A DNA stretch of 64,000 bases, taken from assembly GCA_964620445.1 (NCBI GenBank), contig CAZUHB010000001.1, positions 62,001-126,000 on the forward strand. The letters run 5' to 3'. This DNA is from CAZUHB01 sp964620445. Lineage in GTDB: Bacteria; Planctomycetota; B15-G4; CAYZWU01. Both the position numbers and the translations under genes were made by a program. Below the pieces are notes generated by a model. That model had not been told where the DNA came from. It ran no database searches and was given only the letters and a program-made list of their open reading frames with translations. Shown here piece by piece: positions 57,047 through 64,000 of this stretch; the first letter of the stretch is position 1; the number at the start of each line of letters is the position of its first letter.

Positions 57047-57450
57047 TGGAAGAGAAGACGATGATCATCACACCGTCCCGCTGCACGGCGTGCAGAACGT
57101 GCGAGCTCGCCTGTTCCTTCCAGCACTCGGTGAACGGCAAACCGGGCATCCCGCGGATCCGCGCCCTCATGATCGCCGAGAACGACGGCCACGTCCTCAC
57201 CTGCTTCCAGTGCGACGACGCGGCCTGTGTCAAGGTCTGTCCCGTGGAGGCGCTCGGCCGGAACGACGACACGGCGGCGATCGAGGTCAACGCCGACCGC
57301 TGCATCGGATGCGGCCTCTGCTCCATCGCTTGCCCTTTCGGCCACATCAGCCACGAGACGCACGGCAACATCGCCGTCAAGTGCAACCTTTGTCAAGGAA
57401 GGCCGGCGTGCGTCACTTTTTGTCCGACGAAGACGCTGGAGTACAAGTAG
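57046..57450 (+). CDS. Four-cluster ferredoxin-like (DmsB/HycB type) protein
   Basis: The 134-aa protein carries four Cys motifs, for example CTACRTCELAC, CFQCDDAACVKVC, CIGCGLCSIAC and CNLCQGRPACVTFC. The order and spacing fit the family of iron-sulfur subunits of DMSO reductase, formate hydrogenlyase and related enzymes, in which one cluster can be unusual. ATG overlaps the previous stop by one base. As the last gene of the operon it probably adds an electron-transfer or docking subunit. No large catalytic partner is encoded next to it. Confidence 0.88.
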   Translation: MEEKTMIITPSRCTACRTCELACSFQHSVNGKPGIPRIRALMIAENDGHVLTCFQCDDAACVKVCPVEALGRNDDTAAIEVNADRCIGCGLCSIACPFGHISHETHGNIAVKCNLCQGRPACVTFCPTKTLEYK

Positions 57451-57655
57451 TATCGACATTGTGGACGGGTGAAGTTGGAATCGTGCGTGGAGCGTATCGG
57501 GCTCGGTCGAGCAGACCGTCAACCGCGCCGCGGCTGATGGCAGCCTGCGGCCCGCCGATCGCACGATATAGCGGTGGGACCGGGTTGGCAGGATTTCAGC
57601 ACGGGGCGGATCGGCCCCGGCGCCCGCAAATAGTCTCTTGAATCGAAATTGAAGA

Positions 57656-57693
57656 TTTGACCCCGGCCGGGGAAAAGTATTAAACAGGTCAAA
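57656..57693 (+). promoter_or_regulatory. Promoter with inverted repeats before the saccharopine genes
   Basis: TTTGACC (57656-57662) and GGTCAAA (57687-57693) form a 7-bp inverted repeat with a 24-base spacer. A 12-base palindrome CCCCGGCCGGGG (57661-57672) overlaps the left half. TTGACC with TATTAA (57678-57683) gives a possible -35/-10 pair, 15 bases apart. This looks like a regulated promoter of the two lysine genes. Confidence 0.45.
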
Positions 57694-57727
57694 TTTTATA
57701 GATTTGTCCGGTCATGGAGAGAAGCCC

Positions 57728-59041
57728 ATGAAGCACAGAGTCGGAATCAGGCGCGAGGACAAGAACGAGTGGGAGGCGCGCGTGCCGATCACTCCGGGGG
57801 GCGCAAAGGAGCTGATCGCCCGTCATGGCATCGAAATGACGATCCAGCCCTCGACGATCAGGGTATTCGACGACAACGCCTATTCCGGTGCAGGTGTGAC
57901 CGTGGACGAGGATCTGTCCGGCTGCCCCGTGGTTATCGCTGTGAAGGAGATACCCACGGAGCTCCTGCTCGAGGGACGGACGTACATGTACTTCTCCCAC
58001 ACGATCAAGGGACAGAGCTACAACATGGACATGCTCCGGCGCCTGATCGAGCTGAAATGCACTCTCATCGACTACGAAACCGTGGTCGACGACAAGGGAC
58101 GGCGCCTCATATTCTTCGGCCGCCACGCGGGTCTCGCGGGCATGATCGACACGCTCTGGACCCTGGGCGAACGCCTCGCCTGGGAGGGAGCTGATCCCAA
58201 TCCGTTTACCGTCGCGAAGCAGGCTTACCACTACAGGGATCTCGACGATGTGCGGCGAAAGCTGGCCGTGCTGGGAGAGGCGATCGAGAAGGACGGCCTT
58301 CCGGCCGATGCCTCTCCCGTGGTCTTCGGTTTCGCCGGTTACGGGAACGTGTCACTCGGCGCCCAGGAGATCGTCGACCTGCTTCCGGTGATCGAGGTCG
58401 CGCCGGCCGATCTGGCCGGGCTCTTCGACAAGGGGGAGTTCTCGCGCAACCATGTCTACAAGACGGTCTTTCGCGAGGAGGACATGGTCGAGCCGTGCGG
58501 CGCCGATACCCCTTTCGATCTCCAGGACTACTACGACCATCCGGAAAAATACCGCTCCATCTTCGACCGGTACTGGCCCTTCCTGTCGGTGCTGGTCAAC
58601 TGCATCTACTGGACCGAGAAATATCCGCGCCTGATCACGCGGTCCGAGATCACCGAACACTACGGCGGCGCCAAGCCGCGGCTCAAGGTGGTGGGCGACA
58701 TTTCGTGCGACCCCCTCGGATCGGTCGAGTTCCTGCTCAAGACCACGGCCACCGACAATCCGGTCTACGTGTACGACACGGAGACGGGGAAGGCCGTGGA
58801 CGGCGTGGCCGGCAAGGGACCTGTCATGCTCGGCGTGGACAACCTGCCCTGCGAGCTCGCTCTCGAGTCGTCGCGGCACTTCTCCGAGTCCCTGCTCCCC
58901 TTCATCGATGCCATCGCCTCCGCTGATTACGGGAAGGGCTTTTCAGATCTCGCTCTTCCCGATCCGATAAAGAAAGCGACCATTCTTCATTGCGGCGTTT
59001 TGACGCCCGACTACGGTTACATGGAAAAATTCATTGCCTGA
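57728..59041 (+). CDS. Lysine-ketoglutarate reductase (saccharopine-forming)
   Basis: The 437-aa enzyme matches the N-terminal half of the animal and plant AASS/LKR-SDH protein. It begins VGIRREDKNEWEARVPITP, the AlaDH/PNT-like signature of LKR, with FGRHAGLAGMIDTLW and VFGFAGYGNVSLGAQEI as the nucleotide-binding region. It should combine lysine and 2-oxoglutarate with NADPH to make saccharopine. Start ATG has GGAGAG 7 bases upstream. The next gene encodes the second half, so the two steps are encoded by separate, adjacent genes. Confidence 0.9.
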   Translation: MKHRVGIRREDKNEWEARVPITPGGAKELIARHGIEMTIQPSTIRVFDDNAYSGAGVTVDEDLSGCPVVIAVKEIPTELLLEGRTYMYFSHTIKGQSYNMDMLRRLIELKCTLIDYETVVDDKGRRLIFFGRHAGLAGMIDTLWTLGERLAWEGADPNPFTVAKQAYHYRDLDDVRRKLAVLGEAIEKDGLPADASPVVFGFAGYGNVSLGAQEIVDLLPVIEVAPADLAGLFDKGEFSRNHVYKTVFREEDMVEPCGADTPFDLQDYYDHPEKYRSIFDRYWPFLSVLVNCIYWTEKYPRLITRSEITEHYGGAKPRLKVVGDISCDPLGSVEFLLKTTATDNPVYVYDTETGKAVDGVAGKGPVMLGVDNLPCELALESSRHFSESLLPFIDAIASADYGKGFSDLALPDPIKKATILHCGVLTPDYGYMEKFIA

Positions 59042-59061
59042 GCGCTTGGGAGATTCGAGAA

Positions 59062-60381
59062 ATGAAGAAAATTCTGGTTCTCGGGGCCGGCCTTGTTTCG
59101 AGGCCCCTCGTACGGTATCTGCTCGATCATGATTACCGCGTGACTGTTGCGAGCCGTACGGTGAGCAAGGCTGTCAAGCTCATCGACGGCCACGAGAGGG
59201 GAGAGGCGCTGTCTCTCAACGTGGAAGACAAGGAAGCCCTGGAGAAACTGGTCTGCGACCATGACCTTTCGATCAGCCTTCTTCCTTACGCCTACCATGT
59301 GACCGTGGCAGAGTTTTGCCTCAAGTACAAGAAGCAGATGGTGACCACGTCCTACGTGAGCCCCGAGATGAATGCTCTCGACGGGCAGGCGAAGGACGCG
59401 GGTATCACGATCCTGAACGAGATCGGACTCGATCCCGGTATCGACCACATGTCGGCCATGAAGATCATCCACAAGATCCAGAACGGCGGCGGCAAGGTGG
59501 TGAAGTTCTTCTCCTACTGCGGCGGATTGCCCGCTCCCGAGGCGGACACCAATCCCTGGGGATACAAATTCTCCTGGAGTCCGCGCGGCGTGGTGCTCGC
59601 CGGCCGGAACTCCGCCCGCTATCTCAAGGACGGGGAGATCGTCGATATTCCCGGCCCCGACCTTTTCGGCCATCACTGGTACATCAACGCGCAAGGGTAC
59701 GGCGAACTCGAGGCGTACCTCAATCGCGATTCGATACCCTATATCGATATCTACGGACTCGAGGGCGTTCGCAACATGCTTCGCGGTACGCTGCGCAACA
59801 CGGGCTGGTGCTACACCATGAAAAAGCTCGCCGACCTCGACTATTTCAATCTCGACGAGCGCGATCTCCCGGGCAAGACGGTGGCCGGCCTGACGCGCGA
59901 GTTGGCCGGCGGCGCCGACGGCGAGGCCAAGGACGTCCTGGCGTCGGCCATCGACGTGAACGTCTACACCAACGCGATCCACCGGATGGAGTGGCTCGGC
60001 CTCCTCGACGAGACTCCCGTGCCCGCCGACGCCAAGAGCCCTCTCGATGTGCTGGCATCCCTCATGAACGACAAGCTCGTCTACGAGCCGGCGGAGCGCG
60101 ACCTTTGCGTGATGCAGCACGAGTTCGAGGCCGAGTATCCCGACGGCCGGAAGGAAGAGACGATCTCGACTCTCGTCGACTTCGGGGTTCCGAACGGCGA
60201 TTCGTCGATGGCGCGCACCGTGAGCCTTCCGGCCGCGATCGGCGCCAGGATGATTCTCGAGGAGAAGATCACCGACAGGGGCGTCTTGATTCCCGTGGCG
60301 CCCACTATCTACGAGCCCGTTCTCACCGAGCTGGAAGAGAGCGTGAATGTCCGCTTCCGCGAGACCACGCGCTCGATCTGA
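59062..60381 (+). CDS. Saccharopine dehydrogenase (L-glutamate-forming)
   Basis: A 439-aa Rossmann enzyme with KKILVLGAGLVSRPLVRYL at the N-terminus, followed by LNEIGLDPGIDHMSAM, a segment that is characteristic of saccharopine dehydrogenase, and EAYLNRDSIPYIDIYG. It cleaves saccharopine to glutamate and 2-aminoadipate 6-semialdehyde with NAD+. It lies 20 bases after the LKR gene, with GGGAG upstream, so the two are coordinately expressed. A strong terminator follows. No aminoadipate semialdehyde dehydrogenase gene is in the window. Confidence 0.92.
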   Translation: MKKILVLGAGLVSRPLVRYLLDHDYRVTVASRTVSKAVKLIDGHERGEALSLNVEDKEALEKLVCDHDLSISLLPYAYHVTVAEFCLKYKKQMVTTSYVSPEMNALDGQAKDAGITILNEIGLDPGIDHMSAMKIIHKIQNGGGKVVKFFSYCGGLPAPEADTNPWGYKFSWSPRGVVLAGRNSARYLKDGEIVDIPGPDLFGHHWYINAQGYGELEAYLNRDSIPYIDIYGLEGVRNMLRGTLRNTGWCYTMKKLADLDYFNLDERDLPGKTVAGLTRELAGGADGEAKDVLASAIDVNVYTNAIHRMEWLGLLDETPVPADAKSPLDVLASLMNDKLVYEPAERDLCVMQHEFEAEYPDGRKEETISTLVDFGVPNGDSSMARTVSLPAAIGARMILEEKITDRGVLIPVAPTIYEPVLTELEESVNVRFRETTRSI

Positions 60382-60404
60382 ACCGGCCTGCGGTATCGAT
60401 TCCA

Positions 60405-60439
60405 CCCGGGCAGGCCGCTGCGGCCTGTCCGGGTTTTTT
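60405..60439 (+). terminator. Terminator of the saccharopine genes
   Basis: CCCGGGCAGGCCGC pairs with GCGGCCTGTCCGGG with one wobble, followed by TTTTTT. It closes the LKR-SDH operon. Confidence 0.93.
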
Positions 60440-60494
60440 CATGTGAGCGGCACCGGCGGATCGGATCGGCCGGCGCCAAACCACGGAGGTAGGG

Positions 60495-60830
60495 ATGGAG
60501 AGGTTTCAGGTCTTCATCGGCCGCATCCTGGACAGGTCGCGGCTGGACAACCGGGAGGCGCTCGAACGGGCCGGTCTCGAACCGCGCTATCTTCCCGAGA
60601 GCTTCGACGAGTTCGACGAGGTCGATTTCGTCGCGCCCCTCGACGGCCCGAATCGGATGGTCCTGTCCGTGGCGCTCGAGCAGGGCCGGATCGGGCGCAT
60701 CATACTCGGCTGGGTCGCGCCCGACGATCCCGACGACGCCATGAGGAGTTTCGATGACGAGGGGCTCCAGCGCGCCCTCGGCGCGAACGGAGACCGCGTG
60801 GTCGCCTTCCTGGACGAAGTGCTGGGCTGA
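60495..60830 (+). CDS. Small hypothetical protein
   Basis: The 111-aa acidic product (with runs such as DEFDEVDFVAP) has no signal peptide. GGAGG is upstream of ATG, which supports expression. Its 3' end lies 11 bases from the convergent M28 peptidase gene. No family motif is recognised. The pattern of alternating hydrophobic residues (RMVLSVALEQGRIGRIILGWV) suggests a small alpha/beta domain. It is likely a real gene because of the strong ribosome site and long conserved-looking frame, but its function is unknown. Confidence 0.6.
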   Translation: MERFQVFIGRILDRSRLDNREALERAGLEPRYLPESFDEFDEVDFVAPLDGPNRMVLSVALEQGRIGRIILGWVAPDDPDDAMRSFDDEGLQRALGANGDRVVAFLDEVLG

Positions 60831-60841
60831 GACCTCACCGC

Positions 60842-62197
60842 CTACTTCTTCTCGTCCTTCTTCTCGTCGGCCCATCGCGCCTGCACGGTGATGATCTCGT
60901 TCCCCCGCAGGATGGTGATCGGGATTCCGGTTTCGGAGGGGGCCGAACGGATCGCCCGCCTCAGGGAGTCGAGCGGCTCCTTCCGGCGGATCAGGATCTT
61001 TCCCACCGACAGGATCAGATCGTTCGACTCGAGGCCCGCCTTGTCGGCCACCGATCCGGCGTAGACTCCCGACACGCGCACCGCGCCCTGGTCGTTGGCG
61101 AGACCGAATCCCTCGGCGCCGCGGAATGTAAAAGACTTGTCCACGTCGATTCCCAGCCGGCGGCGGGACGAGCCTGCCTGCATCCGGTCGCCGAAGTCGC
61201 CGTCGAAGGCGAGCATCTCGTCGCGGTCGGCCAGTTCGACGGCGAGCAGGAAGGCCGCCCTGGCGATGTCGCGCACGCGGTCGCAAGAGATCTTGTCCAC
61301 CTCGTCGCCGATGTGGTGGTAGTCCCTGTGAAAGCCGGTGAAGAAGAAGACGCTCGGAATGCTCTTCTTCATGAATGGCCAGTGGTCGCTTCCGCCGAAA
61401 GCGCCCCGGCTCTGACGGAAGGTCGGCGATCCGAGGCGGCATCCGATCCCTTCCAGCGATTTCTGGAAAACGCGATCCTCGTCCGACTCGAGGCCGAAGA
61501 CCATGACGGGCCTCTTGGGATTGCGGCCCACCATGTCGAGGTTGATCATGGCCGACGTCCGGTCGAGGGGGATGACGGGATTTTCGACATAGTGCTGCGA
61601 GCCGTAGAGCCCATGCTCTTCGGCGCTGAAGCAGACGAAGATGATCGTTCTTTTCACGGCGACCCTGGCGAGAGCGAAAGCCTGTGCGATTTCCATCACC
61701 GCCGACGTGCCCGAAGCGTTGTCGTCGGCACCGTTCCAGATGCCGTCGTTCCTGACCGCCCGGCCGAGGCGGGCAGGATTCGTTTTCTGGCCGTAGGCGC
61801 CCACGTGGTCGAAATGGGCGCCGATCACGATCGCCTCGTTCTTGAGGACCGGATCGCTTCCCATGAACAGGGCGATCACGTTCCGCGTGGAGTTCTTCCT
61901 GCTGCCGTACGCCTTGAAACGGAACCGCTGGTAAAAGGAACCCTCATCTCCTCCTCCGACGAGCCCCATCTCGCCGAAAAAGCTCGCGATCCACTCGGCG
62001 GCCATGTCATTGCCCTCCATGCCCGCGTTTCGACCCTTGAGAGCATTGGAGGCGAGATAGGCGATGTAGGAGTAGACATCGTCGGCGTCGATCGTTTCCA
62101 GCGCGGCCTCGATACGCGGCCCGAGCGGGGGAGGTTCGACATCCTCCACTGGAAGGAACAGGAGCGCATTCATCGCGAGAAGGAGAGCGAAGTGCAT
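60842..62197 (-). CDS. Secreted M28 aminopeptidase with C-terminal PDZ domain
   Basis: The 451-aa protein has a short hydrophobic signal (LLLAMNALLFLPV). The M28 zinc ligands are in GAHFDHVG (His), NGADDNASG (Asp), SAEEHG (catalytic and zinc Glu), NLDMVGR (Asp) and DYHHIGD (His). The PDZ domain (about 345-445, GLANDQGAVRVSGVYAGS and VRVSGVY) follows, with a basic/acidic Lys tail. M28 enzymes trim N-terminal residues of peptides; the PDZ may recognise a tail or anchor the enzyme. No strong promoter is visible in the upstream gap. Confidence 0.9.
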   Translation of the reverse strand: MHFALLLAMNALLFLPVEDVEPPPLGPRIEAALETIDADDVYSYIAYLASNALKGRNAGMEGNDMAAEWIASFFGEMGLVGGGDEGSFYQRFRFKAYGSRKNSTRNVIALFMGSDPVLKNEAIVIGAHFDHVGAYGQKTNPARLGRAVRNDGIWNGADDNASGTSAVMEIAQAFALARVAVKRTIIFVCFSAEEHGLYGSQHYVENPVIPLDRTSAMINLDMVGRNPKRPVMVFGLESDEDRVFQKSLEGIGCRLGSPTFRQSRGAFGGSDHWPFMKKSIPSVFFFTGFHRDYHHIGDEVDKISCDRVRDIARAAFLLAVELADRDEMLAFDGDFGDRMQAGSSRRRLGIDVDKSFTFRGAEGFGLANDQGAVRVSGVYAGSVADKAGLESNDLILSVGKILIRRKEPLDSLRRAIRSAPSETGIPITILRGNEIITVQARWADEKKDEKK

Positions 62198-62411
62198 GGA
62201 ATCCTCCGGTGAATGGATGGGAAGGTGCCCCGGACAATGCTATCAGACGGCCGCACCGGAAGCCACAGGGAAGATACTTATGGCGCCGAAAGGGGACGGC
62301 AAAAGGAGAACGCGGAACCGGGATGCCGTTGCCAGATGTCCGTCTTTTTGGTATGATTTTCTCCACTGCCACGAAGTATGGATTTTCTTTCCTTTGATCA
62401 GGAGTAGCGGA

Positions 62412-64000
62412 ATGGGACCGACGATTATCCGGATTTGCGTGTTTGCGATTCTTTCGATTTCGTTTGTTCACGCCGCGATCGCTGACGATTACGCCGGCGC
62501 GGAGAGCTTCGCCTTCTCGGACCTGAGCTTCTCGAAAGTCGCCGGGTTCGACGCGATAGAACTGAAAGACGGCGGTTCGCTAGCCGTCGCCGGAAGCCCG
62601 GCCCTCCCCTACAGACAGGTCAACGTGGCCCTGCCCCACGATGCGGTCGTCACCGCGGTCACCGTTCTTCACGCGGCCTGCGACGAGGTGGGCGGGATTT
62701 TCGACGTGGTCCCCTGTTCGCGGCCGCGACAGGTCCGCAATCCGGTCCAGGGCGAACCCTTCGTGAGGGACCGGTCGGTCTATGATAAGGACGCCTTCTT
62801 TCCCGCGAAGTGGTGCGAGCGGGGCGCCGCGTGGAGTCTCGCCGGGCAGCGCTTCGTTTCTTTCAAGCTCTTTCCCGTCCGATACAATCCGGTCACGGGC
62901 CGATTGATCGCCGCGTCGTCGATCTCGTACAGGGTCGACTACACGGTCGGCAACGCGCTCGAAAGGCAGACCTTCAATTTCAGTCCCCGAAGCCGGGACC
63001 ATTACTTGAACAGGCTGAAACAGATGGCTGCCAATCCCGAAGACGTGGCGGTGCCGGCATGGACCGGTTCGGGCAGCCGCGCCCTTCCGCCGGACGAGAT
63101 CGATCATGTGGTCATCACCACAACCGCCTTCGAGAATGAATTCGACGATCTGGTCAGCTTGCATACCAAGACCGGTCTGCGTTCGACGGTGGTGACCGTC
63201 GACTGGATCTACGCCAATTATTCGGGGGGGGACAGCCAGGAACAGATCCGCAACTTCGTGGCTGACGCCCACGCCACGTGGGGGACCATCTACTTTCTCA
63301 TCGGCGGCGACACGGCGCAGGTGCCCTGCAGGATCACCCATATCTACGGCCAGGACGTGCCCAACGATACCTACTATGCCGACTACAACAACGACTGGGC
63401 GGTCGACGTCTACGTGGGCCGCGCCTCGGTCGAATCGACGCAGGCCATCGCAAACTTCGTGAACAAGACCGTCGGCTACATGGTCGATCCGCCCGCCAAT
63501 TTCGGGGACACGGTCCTGCTCCTCGGCTTCGACCTCGACAGCTCCACGCCGGGCGAGGACATGATGAACGTGATCGAAAACAACTGGGTTCCGTCCTGGG
63601 CCTGGGTCTCTTACGAATACGACAGCGAACCGGGCACTCACGTGAACGACAGCAGAGCCTACATCAACAACGGTAAAAACGTGATCGCCCATTGCGATCA
63701 CTGCGGCTCGGATGTCATCGGTATCGGCAACTACAATCATGGCGGCGTGTTCACCCTGTTCGATGCCCGCCATTTCATGAACGGATCGAGAGTCGGGCTC
63801 TTCTACACGCTCGGCTGCTGGCCGGGCGCTTACGATTACGATGATTGCTGGGGCGAGGCGTTCGTTCAGAACACGGGGGGCGGCGGAATCGCTTTCGTGG
63901 GCAACTCGCGTTACGGCTATTATTGCGTGGGCTCCCACAACTACTACTCGAGCAAGTACGAAAAGCGTTTCTTCAAATGTTTCTGGTCCCAGGGCGCCAC
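62412..64000 (+). CDS. Secreted C25 (gingipain-like) protease, 3'-truncated by the window
   Basis: The frame is open from ATG at 62412 (AGGAG 8 bases upstream) to the last base, 529 residues without a stop. A signal peptide (VFAILSISFVHAAIA) precedes a propeptide-like region and a Peptidase_C25 domain. The dyad is His430 in HCDHCGSD and Cys469 in TLGCWPG. VRYNPVTG and GGDTAQVPCR match the first C25 protease, but overall similarity is moderate. The C-terminal part, where a sorting or Ig-like domain would lie, is outside the window. It may be a longer gene than seen. Confidence 0.88.
   Translation, partial: MGPTIIRICVFAILSISFVHAAIADDYAGAESFAFSDLSFSKVAGFDAIELKDGGSLAVAGSPALPYRQVNVALPHDAVVTAVTVLHAACDEVGGIFDVVPCSRPRQVRNPVQGEPFVRDRSVYDKDAFFPAKWCERGAAWSLAGQRFVSFKLFPVRYNPVTGRLIAASSISYRVDYTVGNALERQTFNFSPRSRDHYLNRLKQMAANPEDVAVPAWTGSGSRALPPDEIDHVVITTTAFENEFDDLVSLHTKTGLRSTVVTVDWIYANYSGGDSQEQIRNFVADAHATWGTIYFLIGGDTAQVPCRITHIYGQDVPNDTYYADYNNDWAVDVYVGRASVESTQAIANFVNKTVGYMVDPPANFGDTVLLLGFDLDSSTPGEDMMNVIENNWVPSWAWVSYEYDSEPGTHVNDSRAYINNGKNVIAHCDHCGSDVIGIGNYNHGGVFTLFDARHFMNGSRVGLFYTLGCWPGAYDYDDCWGEAFVQNTGGGGIAFVGNSRYGYYCVGSHNYYSSKYEKRFFKCFWSQGA

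Noticed and set aside
53921..57450. [FeFe] hydrogenase reading of the Nuo-like genes
   Set aside because: No H-cluster motifs are present in the short NuoG-like protein, and the catalytic large domain is missing.

Overview
The window is about 64 kb of GC-rich chromosomal DNA densely packed with housekeeping genes on both strands. It begins inside a TPR-protein gene and ends inside a secreted C25-type protease gene. The organism is a Gram-negative-type bacterium: there are Sec signal peptides, lipoproteins with lipoboxes and a predicted outer-membrane beta-barrel ending in Phe. RNase Y next to a YmdB-type phosphodiesterase, gingipain-like C25 proteases, many TPR/HEAT-repeat proteins and a ferredoxin-dependent 2-oxoacid oxidoreductase argue for an uncultured, probably anaerobic or facultative lineage, perhaps FCB- or PVC-like, but no marker settles the phylum. 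I see no phage, insertion sequence, CRISPR array or plasmid functions.

Layout. 1-7264: TPR protein, ClC channel with CBS domains, Xer-type recombinase, and three envelope proteins (HEAT-like, a DUF2062 fusion, a coiled-coil membrane protein). 7272-15113: a long structured leader, then rny, the YmdB homologue, ispA, dxs, nadK and truD (RNA turnover, isoprenoid supply, NADP synthesis, tRNA modification). 15211-24056: a 951-aa secreted beta-propeller-like protein, a structured intergenic region, two divergent GT2 glycosyltransferases, an unlisted 41-codon bL34 gene, an RluA-type pseudouridine synthase, a large membrane protein and tRNA-Leu(UAG). 24124-26076: yraN, yajC, HU and a TPR protein. 26252-31373: a tight operon of zinc-ribbon/HEAT protein, HAD phosphatase, miaB, ribD and an FGE-like protein. 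31363-35008: pentaheme cytochrome, orphan ABC ATPase and a HEAT/TPR protein. 35084-44706: mnmG, gph, a C25 protease, a Na+/amino-acid symporter, a ROK protein and a class I aminotransferase. 44746-50155: two tandem FecR-like lipoproteins with Gly-rich tails ending in Cys, a third lipoprotein, a beta-barrel, and an ABC-2 exporter. 50464-57450: a nine-gene operon in which a 2-oxoacid:ferredoxin oxidoreductase (VorB/Kor type) is translationally coupled to NuoE-, NuoF- and truncated NuoG-like subunits plus a four-cluster ferredoxin. 57728-60381: split lysine-ketoglutarate reductase and saccharopine dehydrogenase. 60495-64000: a small unknown protein, an M28-PDZ peptidase and a second C25 protease.

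The most distinctive system is the 50-60 kb region. Its composition predicts a 2-oxoacid dehydrogenase that passes electrons through an iron-sulfur chain to an NAD(H)-binding diaphorase module, beside genes that convert lysine to aminoadipate semialdehyde and glutamate. The reaction and substrate are inference from family membership and gene order. Coordinates of starts were chosen by Shine-Dalgarno position and family length; several differ from the longest open frame.
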